The position numbers and the translations under genes were made by a program. Source: Rhodosorus marinus (lineage: Eukaryota > Rhodophyta > Stylonematophyceae > Stylonematales > Stylonemataceae). Taken from it: DNA of 64,000 bases. How positions within the stretch are numbered: the stretch's first letter is position 1; each line of letters starts with the position of its first letter. The notes beneath the pieces were generated by a model. That model saw nothing but the letters and a program-made list of their open reading frames with translations. It was not told the DNA's origin and did not search any database. Below are positions 24,301-36,514 of the stretch, piece after piece. The stretch is taken from assembly GCA_029953675.1 (NCBI GenBank), contig JAMWBK010000006.1, positions 1,240,001-1,304,000 of the forward strand, written 5' to 3'.

Positions 24301-25160
24301 CGGGAACTTCATGAGCTTTCGCATGTCATAGTCGGCACACCACCAGCTCTCAACCTCTCTATATACAGTGGTTTCTGAGCTTGTCTTAAAGGATTTTGCT
24401 CAGTTAATGACGTTTTACACTTTTAACACTTTTTACACTTTTTGTTTTACACTCGTATTGTTTTTATTCTAGTACCCCTTCAGGTAGGAGTGGGCCCCCT
24501 CCCTCCTCCGCTCTTGGCTATTTGCTACAGAGAGAGGCGGGCTTTGGGAGCTAAGATGCAGTCCTCATTGATGCTCACACGATCGATCAGGTCGTTTTAC
24601 TAAAAGAAAAGGCATACTATCGCTATGTAGAGACACTTTGAGAGCAAAAAGTCGCCCTTAATTGTTTGCTCGCACAATAGTGGGCATACTATCAGTTCAA
24701 CCGTTGGACAGACTGTCCTTTGAGCATTGTGCGAGAAGGCTTGCCTTGCACTCACCAACAGAATCGTAATGTTTTTTTTTGGGGGGGGGGGACGCTGGAT
24801 TTAACGGAATGGATATGTTAGGCCAAATGGCCGTGCTACATTGTGATTAGGCTGTGTCATAAGTTGTTTTCAAGGGGGACACGGGACAGCGAAATGGATG
24901 TGCTGCAAAATAGCAGTGCTACATTGTGGTTTGGATGAGCCATTCTTTGGCGGATGTCCGGGCTGGTTTGTAGTTGGAAGGATCGATTTTTTATTCAGAG
25001 GCCAGAACCCTGAGAGGACAAGGCATGACAAGGATAAGTGTTTTCTTCTAATCCATGGTCTTTAAGCGGAGGGCGGTTTCGGAGGGGGGGTGGTGAGGGA
25101 GTGGGTGGGTGGGATTCCAACTTCGGGAATTCCGTCTTGGGCCGGCAATTGCGCAGTGCG
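24301..25160. other. non-coding, low-complexity repeats
   Basis: Contains runs of TTTTACACTTTTAACAC type at about 24,405-24,470, in opposite orientation to AAAAAGTGTAAAA runs at 36,180-36,490. Both loci also share the word CTATATACAGTGGTTTCT (24,358 and 36,213). No gene was seen. Confidence 0.5.
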
Positions 25161-25233
25161 CAAAACGCTAGCAGGGGCTGCCAATCTGACTGACGACCAC
25201 TACTAAACAAAACGCTAGCAGGGGCTGCCAATC
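25161..25233. repeat. short direct repeat, 47-bp period
   Basis: AAAACGCTAGCAGGGGCTGC plus a few bases occurs at about 25,161 and again at about 25,208. Confidence 0.8.
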
Positions 25234-26700
25234 AGACTAATCAGAATACGTAATCGGTATGCCAAAGAGAACAATCTCTGGATCATGCCTGCTTATAAAC
25301 GGCTCGACACCATTGTAATCAAAGGACAAGAGATATACCCTCATCCAAAGATAAGCCCTAGGCCTCCAAGATGATTAGCCTCGGTGACAACTAGGTACGA
25401 CAGATGATGTCAATAGACTAAGCAGGGGACACACATCACTCACAAACATGAATCTCACATAGGTATAGTGGTATTACTCACCTGACCTGTATCCACTCAA
25501 AACAACAATGCAGCGACAGCTTTACATATACTGTACCCTATCTACAGGAGCCATGATCTGAATCTAAACCATAGCTATGACTGCTTGGATAGGGCAAGAA
25601 TCCTAATATGCGAAGCCATCAACATAACTCCTCCAGCAAAGCATTCCGAACAAGCGTTACCAAGTCGAATATACTCTGCCGACCAACTAAAAGACATTAG
25701 GGAAGCCTAGTAGCTGGATAAGAGGTTACCACATTGAAGATAAGCAAGTTCAGGGCATCAACAAGTATTACTCCGTATTGAAGCATGCCGAGAACACTTC
25801 CAGAACCACAATATATAGATCAACCTACAGGATTCGCTGTAGTCCCTCTATATTGGATACCTGGTCTAATCCCTAAGTCCTATGCTATTCGAACTTAAAG
25901 ACCTGGAAGCTGAGACGTCTTAAACAATGATGAAGCAGATAAAGTATCATCGAATAAGTCATTTGTGAATGATGCGTACATACACTCAAAGCGATCTAAC
26001 CATGCAACCAGTAGTCCATTGTCAGTCTCTAAACCTGTTATCCTAGTTATACTGCACCTATACGGGCTAAGTAATAGACTAAGATAAGTACACGCAAGCA
26101 GATATTGCCTGATATACCATACTCCAGAACCTCTAGAACCATGCGTACACTAGAGTTAGGCACTCGTACGGTTTCATCCAAGGATAGATTACTCCCAGTG
26201 TACTAAAGTAACAAGCGGGCAAGGTCTTTCATCATATGCAGTAAAGGAAGATCACCAGTAACCAACACCAAGGCAAGGAAGATACTAGGTAAATGTTCTA
26301 GAATACTCTATATCTCACCTTAGTGACTACTCCAAGTGCGCCGGCTTTCGTGGAAGCGAAGATAGGAATGCGCAGCTACTCGTGACTGTAAGGCGATCGG
26401 ATGTAACCCGGATCCATTAAATGCAGAACTAAGATTGGCAAGATTCCTATGAGAATCCAATCACACGAACTGCACTCACAAATGAGTGTTATGGTTGTAC
26501 CAGATAAACGAAACTCCGTACTTACAAGACAGTAGTGGGTGAAGACTACTATGTAGCGTTTGTTTGCATGGTTGGAATGGCTCTTGCTCGACGTTTGGTT
26601 AGCTTAGCCAGCTCAGGAAGTAGTTTCTGGGATAAGCTTGCCAACTGTCGTTGACCTTGCTAGCACGACAGGACAATCAATCGGAACGCCGTCACCAACT
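25234..26700. other. 1.5-kb block with no open frame of 60 codons, unusual texture
   Basis: No reading frame of 60 or more codons crosses this block on either strand, unlike the rest of the window. By eye it also lacks the long A, T and G runs common in neighbouring intergenic DNA and is dense in TAG/TAA/TGA words in all frames. No repeat, RNA fold or family match was recognised. It may be an unconstrained insertion, decayed DNA or a non-coding transcript. Confidence 0.4.
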
Positions 26701-27308
26701 GAGCTATAATACAATGTTCTCTCTGAGCTTCCGCGGGATCGCTAAATGTTGAAAAGGAGTGAAATTTGATTCAATTGACACATCCCCAGCACCGAGGACA
26801 TGCTCTGCCCTACAGGATGGATAGCAAGTCAGCCACCAGTCACATTTGACACCCAATTCAAAGAGCTTAAAAGCTGTGGCTCGAAAAAAGCTCTGAAACC
26901 GTTCACAGTTCTGCTCTAAAAAGGTTGCTTCTATGCAGATCATTTTTAACTACATTCTGGTACCCAAGCTGGTTCACTATCAAGTTTTCTCTGTGATTCT
27001 TTTCTGCTGTAACTTGGTCAAGGCAATTCTCCAATAGATGGAGGCCGTTCGGCAAGTCCGCAATCTTTCGGTGCCCCCCGAGAGTTTGTAAAGAAATTAC
27101 TAGTCAGTTTAATTAGGTTGTCAGTATCAATTACTTTGCTATGAAGTTATCAGCGAATCATATTTCGATTCCTCTCCTTCGGCGTTTCATGTTGTTACAG
27201 GCGTGGATATCACCACAAGCGCACACATGCGCTCCTACGTTTTCAGCCTTTCAAGATTCCTTCTTCCTCTCCTCGCTGGCAATATATCCACGCTTTTTGG
27301 CTGCCACT
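26701..27308. other. intergenic, downstream of the secreted protein gene
   Basis: Lies beyond the stop codon of the minus-strand gene that follows. Short open frames here have no recognisable content. Confidence 0.4.
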
Positions 27309-30300
27309 TCATGGACTTGGCGTTGGCGTTGGCGTTGGCGTTGGCGTTGGGCTCGGCGTTGGCGTTGGGCTCGGTGTTGGCGTTGGGCTCGGCGTTGGCG
27401 TCAGCGTTGGGTTCCGGCTCGGCGTTGGCGTCAGCGTTGGCGTTGGCGTTGGCGTTGGCGTTGGGCTCGGCGTTGGCGTCAGCGTTGGGTTCCGGCTCGG
27501 CGTTGGCGTCAGCGTTGGCGTTGGGCTCGGCGTTGGCGTCAGCGTTGGGTTCCGGCTCGGCGTTGGCGTCAGCGTTTCCGTTGGCGTCAGCGTTGGCGTT
27601 GGGCTCGGCGTTGGGCTCGGCGTTGGGCTCGGCGTTGGCGTCAGCGTTGGGTTCCGGCTCGGCGTTGGCGTCAGCGTTGGCGTTGGCGTTGGCGTTGGCG
27701 TTGGGCTCGGCGTTGGCGTCAGCGTTGGGTTCCGGCTCGGCGTTGGCGTCAGCGTTGGCGTTGGCGTTGGCGTTGGCGTTGGGCTCGGCGTTGGCGTCAG
27801 CGTTGGGTTCCGGCTCGGCGTTGGCGTCAGCGTTGGCGTTGGGCTCGGCGTTGGGCTCGGCGTTGGCGTCAGCGTTGGCGTTGGCGTTAGCATTTCCGTT
27901 GGCGTTGGGCTCGGCGTTGGGCTCGGCGTCGGCGTTGGGCTCGGCGTTGGGCTCGGCGTTGGCGTCAGCGTTGGGTTCCGGCTCGGCGTTGGCGTTAGCA
28001 TTTCCGTTGGCGTTGGCGTTGGCGTTGGGCTCGGCGTTGGGCTCGGCGTTGGCGTCAGCGTTGGGTTCCGGCTCGGCGTTGGCGTTAGCATTTCCGTTGG
28101 CGTTGGGCTCGGCGTCGGCGTTGGGCTCGGCGTTGGCGTCAGCGTTGGGTTCCGGCTCGGCGTTGGCGTCAGCGTTGGCGTTGGGCTCGGCGTTGGCGTC
28201 AGCGTTGGGTTCCGGCTCGGCGTTGGCGTTAGCATTTCCGTTGGCGTTGGCGTTGGCGTTGGGCTCGGCGTTGGGCTCGGCGTTGGCGTCAGCGTTGGGT
28301 TCCGGCTCGGCGTTGGCGTTAGCATTTCCGTTGGCGTTGGGCTCGGCGTCGGCGTTGGGCTCGGCGTTGGCGTCAGCGTTGGGTTCCGGCTCGGCGTTGG
28401 CGTTAGCATTTCCGTTGGCGTTGGGCTCGGCGTCGGCGTTGGGCTCGGCGTTGGCGTCAGCGTTGGGTTCCGGCTCGGCGTTGGCGTTGGCGTTTGCGTT
28501 GGCGTTGGCGTTGGCGTTGGCGTTGGCGTTGGCGTTGGCGTTGGCGTTGGCGTTGGCGTTGGCGTTGGCGTTGGCGTTGGCGTTGGCGTTGGCGTTGGCG
28601 TTGGCGTTGGCGTTGGCGTTGGCGTTGGCGTTGGCGTTGGCGTTTGCGTTGGCGTTTGCGTTGGCGTTTGCGTTGGCGTTGGCGTTGGCGTTGGCGTTGG
28701 CGTTGGCGTTGGCGTTGGCGTTGGCGTTGGCGTTGGCGTTTGCGTTGGCGTTTGCGTTGGCGTTTGCGTTGGCGTTTGCGTTTGCGTTGGCGTTGGCGTT
28801 TGCGTTGGCGTTGGCGTTGGCGTTGGCGTTGGCGTTTGCGTTGGCGTTTGCGTTGGCGTTTGCGTTGGCGTTGGCGTTTGCGTTGGCGTTTGCGTTGGCG
28901 TTGGCGTTGGCGTTGGCGTTGGCGTTGGCGTTGGCGTTGGCGTTGGCGTTGGCGTTGGCGTTGGCGTTGGCGTTGGCGTTGGCGTTGGCGTTGGCGTTGG
29001 CGTTGGCGTTGGCGTTGGCGTTGGCGTTGGCGTTGGCGTTGGCGTTGGCGTTGGCGTTGGCGTTGGCGTCGGGCTCGGGCTCGGCGTTGGCGTTGGCGTT
29101 GGGCTTGGGCTCGGACTCTGACTCGGCGTCGGCGTCGGCGTAGGGCTCGGGCTTGGCGTTGCGGTTGGCGTTGCCGGGGAATCCGTTGGGAACGGAGTAA
29201 AATCCCACATGGGACCCCAAGTGGGCTCATGTGTGTAAGCCCAAGTGGGTGTCTCCATCGGTGTTTCTCCAGGGCCCAGTGTTGGCGTAATAGACGCGGA
29301 AGCGGTTGGCGTCTCACTCTCAGTCTCGGTCTCAGTCTCAGTCTCGGTCTCGGTCTCGGTCGGAGGCTGAGGCACCAAGGTCCCAGTCGGTGTCGGTATT
29401 GGTGTAGGGGTAGGAGGTTCTGGCGTCCTTATCGGCACGCGAGTGGGCGTTGGTGACGGAGTCGGACTCGGCGTTGGTGACGGAGTCGGACTCGGCGTTG
29501 GTGACGGGGTCGGACTCGGCGTTGGTGACGGGGTCGGACTCGGCGTTGGTGACGGGGTCGGACTCGGCGTTGGTGACGGGGTCGGACTCGGCGTTGGTAA
29601 CGGGGTCGGACTCGGCGATGGTGACGGGGTCGGGGGCACTAGGGTCGGGGTCGGCGGAGGAGGAGTTGGCTCTACCTCTGAGCCACACTGCAATCCAACC
29701 TGGCACCGCACAGACGCCTCGGAGAAGTATTGGGAACAATCATCCGCTCCCATCACCGGAAAAACATCTTCAACGACGCTGTCGTCTGATTTTAGCCGAG
29801 CCTCAGCGCGAGGGATCACGCAGATACTAGTGTTGCAGCAGTCGAAAGGACTACTGAATCTGTTTAGGCAGACGTAGACGCTTTTTTTCATCCATGGTCC
29901 ATCCGTTCGATCGACCTGGAAAGGTGAAGACCTCTCATCGCTACAATTTGCCCATGCTCCGGCCTCCAGACGAGTGAAGATCCACTCGTCGCTGAACATT
30001 TCAAACCGAAACCGAATACACCATTTGTTCGTGTATTCGATTTCCAAGCACACTTCTCCCACTGTGTCCCCTACACCCATCAGCTTGATGTCGTAACATT
30101 TCTTATTAGACGAGCCTCCCAAAGTTACAACCTCCTGGTTCGCCGCGTGGCTGGCACAAGTCTGTGGAACTGGAGTGGGCGTCGGGGTAGGCCCAATCCT
30201 CCCGTCGCACAGGAAAGCGACATCGCAACGAGCGAACACATCTCCTTGTTCTATCCTGCACTTCTTGCGTCCCAGTAGTGGATGTGCAGTTACGACCTGC

Positions 30301-30764
30301 GACCCTTTTGATGCGACGGCGTACGGGAATACGCAAATATCCGTGTTGCAGCATCCATCCCCAGTCCCCGCGGGCGCTTCGAACTTTTGTAAGCACATGT
30401 ATAGTTTTTTCTTCGTGAGAGGTCCGGTGCGGGAAACAAAGAAAGGGTCGTCAGTCTCTATCCCACATGACGCAGCCCCTCCTGCTCTCAGATCATTCCA
30501 AACCCATCCCTCATCTGCGAGGTAATTGAACCGTATGCAAATCTTCTCTCCGATATACTTCACATTCAAGTAAACTATCCCAACCCTTTCACCCGTTCCA
30601 TCGGCATGCAGAACATAATTTCGAGCATTATAATCCTTATAGATGTAATGATTCTCAAACTGTTCCGCGTAATCTGAACAGAGCTGCTGACATGTCCCAA
30701 ATCCTACCAGCAGACCCAACAGAATCAACCATTTGTACAAACCGAGAGCTTTTCTAGCCTCCAT
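27309..30764 (-). CDS. secreted protein: two cysteine-rich domains plus long Pro/Thr/Ser tail
   Basis: Single-exon gene, 1,151 residues from the ATG at 30,764; an in-frame ATG at 30,827 is less likely because the 30,764 start places a signal peptide ([17 protein letters not shown]) at the N-terminus. Domain 1 spans about residues 29-186 and domain 2 about 203-360, joined by a PTPTPTPVP linker. Both share spaced Cys residues, a VCLEI/VYLNV strand, C-I-R-F-x-(FY), W-(IV)-(FW)-x-x-L-x-A-G, YVCL/YMCL and the block CCNT-x-ICV. The remaining 780 or so residues are Pro/Thr/Ser repeats, including TP dipeptides, a recurrent SRNPTL unit and a TETETE stretch. Such tails are typically O-glycosylated or hydroxyproline-glycosylated in wall proteins, so an extracellular matrix or surface role is inferred. 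I do not recognise the domain; a one-domain relative lies at 42,893. Confidence 0.85.
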   Translation of the reverse strand: MEARKALGLYKWLILLGLLVGFGTCQQLCSDYAEQFENHYIYKDYNARNYVLHADGTGERVGIVYLNVKYIGEKICIRFNYLADEGWVWNDLRAGGAASCGIETDDPFFVSRTGPLTKKKLYMCLQKFEAPAGTGDGCCNTDICVFPYAVASKGSQVVTAHPLLGRKKCRIEQGDVFARCDVAFLCDGRIGPTPTPTPVPQTCASHAANQEVVTLGGSSNKKCYDIKLMGVGDTVGEVCLEIEYTNKWCIRFRFEMFSDEWIFTRLEAGAWANCSDERSSPFQVDRTDGPWMKKSVYVCLNRFSSPFDCCNTSICVIPRAEARLKSDDSVVEDVFPVMGADDCSQYFSEASVRCQVGLQCGSEVEPTPPPPTPTLVPPTPSPSPSPTPLPTPSPTPSPTPSPTPSPTPSPTPSPTPSPTPSPTPSPTPSPTPSPTPSPTPTRVPIRTPEPPTPTPIPTPTGTLVPQPPTETETETETETETESETPTASASITPTLGPGETPMETPTWAYTHEPTWGPMWDFTPFPTDSPATPTATPSPSPTPTPTPSQSPSPSPTPTPTPSPSPTPTPTPTPTPTPTPTPTPTPTPTPTPTPTPTPTPTPTPTPTPTPTPTPTPTPTPTPTPTQTPTQTPTPTQTPTQTPTQTPTPTPTPTPTQTPTPTQTQTPTQTPTQTPTQTPTPTPTPTPTPTPTPTPTPTPTQTPTQTPTQTPTPTPTPTPTPTPTPTPTPTPTPTPTPTPTPTPTPTPTPTPTPTPTPTQTPTPTPSRNPTLTPTPSPTPTPSPTPTEMLTPTPSRNPTLTPTPSPTPTPSPTPTEMLTPTPSRNPTLTPTPSPTPSPTPTPTPTEMLTPTPSRNPTLTPTPSPTPTLTPTPSRNPTLTPTPSPTPTPSPTPTEMLTPTPSRNPTLTPTPSPTPSPTPTPTPTEMLTPTPSRNPTLTPTPSPTPSPTPTPSPTPSPTPTEMLTPTPTLTPTPSPTPSPTPTLTPTPSRNPTLTPTPSPTPTPTPTPTLTPTPSRNPTLTPTPSPTPTPTPTPTLTPTPSRNPTLTPTPSPTPSPTPSPTPTLTPTETLTPTPSRNPTLTPTPSPTPTLTPTPSRNPTLTPTPSPTPTPTPTPTLTPTPSRNPTLTPTPSPTPTPSPTPTPSPTPTPTPTPTPSP
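27314..29108. repeat. GGCGTT-type hexamer minisatellite encoding the TP tail
   Basis: About 1.8 kb of GGCGTT units with variants (GGCTCG, GGCGTC, TTTCCG), organised on the 27.3-28.5 kb side into higher-order units containing GGGTTCCGGCTC (SRNP on the coding strand). The 28.5-29.1 kb side is almost pure GGCGTT/TGCGTT. Because the hexamer contains no stop in several frames, it also creates long artefactual open frames of AL, WR, NA and RQ dipeptides. Confidence 0.95.
29443..29640. repeat. 24-bp tandem repeat within the same gene
   Basis: About eight units of GTTGGTGACGGGGTCGGACT plus four bases. On the minus strand they encode the PSPTPSPTP part of the tail. The units are nearly identical, so copy number is probably unstable. 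Confidence 0.92.
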
Positions 30765-30827
30765 CTTGCTTGTCAACAACAGCCCCGAAACAACAAAACA
30801 AAAATTTCCTTCTTCCTCATCTATCAA

Positions 30828-32944
30828 GCTATCCCTCTGGCTCTCTAAGGCCTTCGTACGATCCCCCCGCTACTGCGCCAGGCTTGCTCAATAACCAAAC
30901 CATTCCCTATGCATATACATATACATAGTAACTGGGCCGACACAACGGCAAGTAGCAAAAATCGCTTCGGGACTGACTCACCATATTCTGACAAAACACT
31001 TCCTCCCATTCCTCAGGACAACCGCTATTCCACTATCCCGGATGCCAACGGAACTCCCAGAATCCCCCCTTTTCCAACTCACTGTGTTGGGGGGCACTCA
31101 AGCGAGGGCAGCCAGAGCTATTTTAGCACCTTTTTTGTGTTTCTCTTCTGTTGCGACCTGGTAGATGTTCATCTTACACTCACTCCACGCCGAGAAACTC
31201 ATCCCAACTCCGCTCTCGATTTACGACGGAATCTGTTGTTTTTTTTGTCAACACGATCTTTCGGATACAGATTGTCCTCCACCTACCTCACCCCTCCGTC
31301 CTGGCTCCTTCAAAAGGAAAAATCAGTTCAAATATTTTTCTCAAATACAATTGGTGAAACTATATACCCTTCCAAAGACAAGCAGAAAAAAATTCGCGGA
31401 ACAAGTTTCCTCAGTTGGGGAAGCTTGCTCTAATTCATTAGGGGCACCCCTTTTTGCCGTTTTCAATTGAAAAGGTTGCACCGTTTTTGCATCAGGGAGA
31501 ACTGTGCACAGCGAGTTTTTATGATGAAAACGGGAAAAGCAAATATCTGCGTGGGCATCAAGGGGGGTTGTTATTGGCTTGATTGATTCCAACGGGTCAT
31601 TGTAAACACCGAAAGGTGGTAGCTGATGGAGGGATTAGAAACGGGGGCGATTGGTTGTAAAAATTTGTTGGGGTTAACGGGGATCGATCTACGGATCTTT
31701 TCTTCTACTTTCTTTAAGGTAGTAAGTAGTAGGAGTGGATTTCTTCGGTGTTTAGAATGGTGTGACATTTGAAGCAATCTTCAATTCGTTTATGAATCCA
31801 CCCAAGCTACCTCCTGTGATGAGTAAAAATAATGGCGTTTCGATTTATCCGAATAAAACGTTGGTGGGCGACAATTCAGTACGTACGAAGAGTGGCTCTC
31901 ATCCTAGCGGATGGACAAAAATACCAAAACTTCAATATTAGCTCATTGATGGTCATTCATACCCTTGCTATCAAGTGTGGGGGCGGGGGGGAAAGGGTAA
32001 ACTTCCAGAGAGAGGGGATGCGAAGGAGAGAGAAATTTTGCGATACTATCCAGATTTTCATGCAGTTTCTAATTTTTCTGTATAATATTTGTTTTTAGAA
32101 CTCCTTTGAAGTAAAAAATGCTGCACTTGTCTGGTACGGTTTGGTTAACGCCTACTAGGCCCTTTTGCTGCTGGATACCATTGCATTCCTCGGTAGCCAG
32201 GTTTCCCGGCCGCCAAATGTAATTCTAGTTAGGGATGTATGTGCTCAAAATTTAAGACTGTCGCTTTAGATTTTCGAAAGGCTAGGGTTGAACGCGGCTA
32301 GTTTGAGGCAATGTGACCGATTTTTATAAGTTTTCGTGGCCCGGATTGCTTGTGCGTGGTTCGCTGGACTGCTGATAGATGGCTCGCATCTTGGCCGAGC
32401 CTTGTAACCTGAACTAAGGAATGCCTTCCAATAACGACCGAAAATTCTCTCGTAGAAGGGGTTGGCAGGTATTTTTGAGTCTTCATCGCGGAACCGGGGT
32501 TTTTTGTGTGTGGCCTCCTTGCTCGTCACCGACGTATCCACCACATGGAATTCGGACAGAATATTGACAATGAAATATTTGGCGATTCGAGTTTTCCAGG
32601 TACGAGGGAAGCACTTGCACTTGCGTGGAGAAAAGCTACTCGGGAGCAGTCCGCAGCAGGAACACTCAGGTTCTATTGGAAGATGAAAAAGAGGAAGAGA
32701 CACCACACGCTTTGTTTCAACTGTTTTGACACCATTCTGCGCCCCTTGGGGTTTCGACGGCTATGAGGGTGCACCTGGTCAAAACTTCTTCTATGATACT
32801 ATTTCCACTCAATCGCGCGTCGCGGGCGCCAGATTTCCCGAAAGATCGGACTCGCTGGAGGCTTTTTCAACGCACACACCTCTTGGACGAATGTTTTCTT
32901 CCAACAGAACATTCGTTAAGTCTCACATGAAAAGCAAAGCGTGC
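30828..32944. other. intergenic, no gene recognised
   Basis: Upstream side of the secreted-protein gene (its promoter should be near 30,830-31,000) followed by AT-rich DNA. The open frames at 30,909-31,470 and 32,266-32,766 have no recognisable motif. Confidence 0.5.
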
Positions 32945-32978
32945 ACCCAGCACAGCGCCTCTCGGCGCTGTGCTGGGT
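32945..32978. repeat. perfect 14-bp hairpin
   Basis: ACCCAGCACAGCGC is followed after six bases (CTCTCG) by its exact reverse complement. It has no T-run after it, so it is not a simple terminator, and no gene context explains it. Confidence 0.8.
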
Positions 32979-34740
32979 TCAGTTGGAGGACGATGTGGAA
33001 GACTACGCTTGTGGGAGGTTAGAAAATAAGAAGCACCCTGAGATCGATACCCAACCTTGCTTTCCAATTTGTACAGGAGTCCCGACGAACCTGCCCTATT
33101 GGAAAGGATGTATTGCAGAAAAAAATAGTGGAAACCAAATTAACGATGCACGGCTAAATTAAGAGCCACAATCTACGGAGAGTTTGGGCAACGTTTTTAT
33201 TTCTGGCCGAGCCTTATCCACCCAGAAAATCTGAAAAACCCTGGGACAAAAATAATACGTATTTTTCCGTTAGCATGTGTCCCTATCAACCAATCGCGCC
33301 CCCCCAAAAATCGAAAGAATACGATTCTCACCATTTCCATTTGAAAATTGGGCGGCACGGATGAGCTGTTCCAAAAGATCCGTCAATCAACAGAAATCTC
33401 TCATACGATTGAAGAAATTAGCCGGACAATTTTATATTTACAAAAGATGGATCCATTGATTGCCGGGGAGTAATTTTCTTAAAAATGTAAGCTTCCCTCT
33501 CATCATTACGTTTATTCAGACCTCTCCTGTTCTTGGTTGGATTTGTTTTTGGATTTTGAGATTATTTCCAAAACATTGTTCAGAAAATTGCTGTCATCCA
33601 TCCAATAAATAACGAGGAGAAAAAGGAAAAACGGTTATGCCAGAAAAGAAGGAACTCCTATGTTTTTCTCATTGGCTAGGTGGATAAATATTATAATTAT
33701 ATTGGGTTAGAAGATCGAAATTCGACAGGTATTTATCAGTACGTATTCCCAAAATCGTCGCCGGCTGCCCTCGAGTTCAGAGATCAGGGCAGGGGCAAAA
33801 ACGCTGACCACAGGGGGGATTGACCAGGTCTTGATTGACTCGAGTTTACACGGTCGATATGGACTGTACTAGCGTTTTATTGGCTTGCTAATTCTACAGA
33901 TATTCCACAGGTTTTGGGTCGCGAGGAGCGGCGGCACCTTCAGTTACGACACGGAATAGAACAGTCGGCATTCGGTACGGTAAGAGCTCCTCCGCTATAC
34001 AAAACAGAAGTATTTAGTCGGCTAACCAGAATGTGGTATAGCTTGTGGGCGCAAATTAGAAGAATGCAACCGATCTCGACTGCATTCCGGTAATACCGTT
34101 GACTCCTTCGTGTGCAGAGTCGCCGGTATTTGGTTTCCGCATAAACCCCACTGTTTTGAATCAAAACTGGGTTGCAAATCAGACGCAGATCGGGGTTCGT
34201 TTGGGGTGCCGTTGAGTATATGCCCCCGCCCAATGGTCCACGAGATACACGAACATCGGTCCTGAAAATACCGACAGGTGCGGTCTTCGTTTTGCTCCAG
34301 GACAATCATGAAGATTCCATAAGAATGATGATCATCATCTCCTTACCCGGAGTCTAAGATCCTCGAAGGAAACCACTAGGAAGGGCTCAAGGAGCGAGGC
34401 TCTGCAACGCAGGCATCGCTTCATGGGCGAAGAGCTGCGAGTAGCAAGTACCCACAAGCTTTTGACGCACTCCCTTTCATAGTCCAGTATTTTTCACACG
34501 AGGCTACTGAAAAACATTAGAAACTTTGAGTGTGTCGTGTCTGATTGGAATTATTCAGAAAAACAGTCCGACTCCTGCTTCAATAAACTGTGCGATAAGC
34601 GTCCGATAATCAATCAAAGTTGGTCTAATAGTGATTCCATATCGAGTGGAGATGATTGATTTAGTAATCAATAAGAATCCCTGTAGTAGTAACAGAGATT
34701 ATTTTTCAGGGGGTCTGAGTCCAATATGAGTTTATCAGAC
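32979..34740. other. intergenic, no gene recognised
   Basis: AT-rich DNA with no recognisable coding region, RNA gene or repeat that I can support. Confidence 0.45.
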
Positions 34741-35185
34741 CTGACTAGAAAAGACAAGATAAGCAACCCCTCGTCCGATAAATGGTTCGCCAGCGACCGA
34801 TCGTGCCCGATGTGGTTTCAGTGATTTTTCATCTTTTTGGGTTTGCGCCGTGGTTTGCCAACTCGAGTAAGGTTTGACTTTTATCAACACCCTCTGGAAC
34901 GATTACACTTTCAGTGGCAACATAAAGGAGGTTTTTGCTTGCTCAAGAATTGCTATGACAGCCTGTCGATTTGAGAAGTAATCTGTTAGAACTCTCTGGG
35001 GAGGTTCTCACATTCACATAATCATGATTCAATGCATGATAACGGCAACTGTTCATGCCGAAAAGTAGTCATGATTCATGATATGCAAGGGCGAGCTTGT
35101 CGTGCTAAGAACTAATCATGATTCAAAATGCCTTGACCGGAGATGATTGACTATTGGACTGCGTTGATTGAATATCGAAAGTGCA
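34741..35185. repeat. unoccupied copy of the dispersed repeat
   Basis: Continuous counterpart of 19,357-19,617 joined to 23,866-24,085. Around 34,948-34,960 it reads GCTTGCTCAAGAATTGCTAT where the other copy carries the 4.2-kb LTR element, so it shows the pre-insertion structure. Confidence 0.78.
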
Positions 35186-35403
35186 ATATGTCGGATTTCT
35201 GGCTCTGGCATTGAATATTGATCGTTTCCGGGTGTGACAGACTGTCATTGCCGATTTAATGGTTATTCTATACGCACGATGAATCATAGAAACCATCGAT
35301 TAGCGGAATTGTTCGTGTCGAAATCTCTTTCTCCGGCGACGTTGGAACGCGAAGTTTCATCAGATACTGCCGTAGGATTCCGATAAGTTTGTACGCTTAG
35401 GTT

Positions 35404-35760
35404 GTATCTCTTATAACTGAACGAATGAATTGGTTGAATCGGAGACTGAAGAAAAAACCCCTAGGGGAAGAAAAGACTAAGCGCGGCGAAGATCGCGCGC
35501 CTCCAACATCAAAGCAGCGTTCATACGCCACAGCAAGGAACTTAAACGGGTAAACAACGAGGACAGACGGTCAGGGCGTTGGCGGAACACTTCCCGGAGC
35601 CGACGAGAACCGACGGAACCCAAAGCACTCAATGACCAAGGCATGGAGTTCAGAGGAAGATTCTCTGCAGAGAAGTGCGCCATAAACGGCACGACTGGAC
35701 CTGCTGGGCTCATCTCTAAACGGACCAGTCCGCTGTCCCCGATTGTTTCAGCTTGAGTTT
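35404..35760 (-). mobile_element. RLE-B family, 3' end fragment
   Basis: The minus-strand frame 35,713-35,477 encodes a piece ending ...SVGSRRLREVF...LLWRMNAALMLEAR. It aligns by eye with the C-terminal end of the RLE-A ORF2 (SVGSRWLRALF...LTLWRSNSALFVDAR). After the stop comes a CCCCTAGGGG palindrome, then TTCAGTCTCCGATTCAACCA, which is shared with the other RLE-B fragments. A 5'-truncated dead copy. Confidence 0.8.
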
Positions 35761-36179
35761 GTGGAATATTCTTCGGAGAGGTGGTGGTACCTTTCCACTG
35801 TTCCTATGCTTCTGCGGCTTTCAAGCGGTGCGCTTTCGTTGTAATTCTGTTTGCGGCGCACTTCTCCGCAAAGAATCTTCCCTGAACTCTGTACGATTAT
35901 CGTGGTGGATCTGAGCAGGGCTCATCAGTATCCATGCTTCTGCGAAGATCCATCATGCCGATGTCACTGACTTGGTGCAAAGAACTTCGTGGGGTGGAGG
36001 TTTGCGCCATTTCTACAACAAGCTCCATGCAAAACAGAGCGTGTACTAATACTAAACACATTCATTCACTATCAAAGTTGAGTGGGCAAATGAATTCCCC
36101 ACCAGTCCGGGGAACATAGATGGGTACCCAAGCGGGCGGCACTCCCACCTGGAGGGGGACCACATAAAACACGAGCGCA

Positions 36180-36500
36180 AAAAAAGCGCAAAACAGTGTA
36201 AAAGGTGTAAAACGCTATATACAGTGGTTTCTTTCTTAAATCTTTTTGGGTTCACATCTGGAGTCTGAGGACAATGACCTACACAAACTACGTGAGGTTC
36301 CCCTGCTTTTGAGAACCCCTAAATGACTTATCTATTCTGAGCAGGCTTTTGGAGTGTTTTGGGATAACGTCTATACATAAATGGATGATTCTAGGGTCAG
36401 TCGACCTTAGATGCAATGGTAAAAAGTGCAAAAAATGCAAAAAAATGCAAAAAAGTGCGCAAAAGTGCAAAAATGTAAAAAGTGTAAAATTCTCAAGGGC
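36180..36500. repeat. AAAAGTGTAAAA / GTGCAAAAA low-complexity blocks
   Basis: Two blocks (about 36,180-36,212 and 36,419-36,490) of A-rich words with GTGC or GTGT spacing, related in reverse orientation to 24,405-24,470. The segment between contains CTTTTGAGAACC, also found in reverse near 24,280. It may be a decayed element common to both loci. Confidence 0.5.
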
Positions 36501-36514
36501 CCCCTCCGCCGATT

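Noticed and set aside
27203-29456. Very long plus-strand frames of Ala-Leu or Trp-Arg repeats and minus-strand frames of Asn-Ala or Arg-Gln repeats
   Set aside because: They are shadows of the GGCGTT hexamer array, which has no stop codon in several frames; only the minus frame with signal peptide and cysteine domains is a real gene.
30765-30827. Upstream ATG extending the secreted protein by 21 residues
   Set aside because: The extension would bury the signal peptide; the ATG at 30,764 gives a standard secretory N-terminus.
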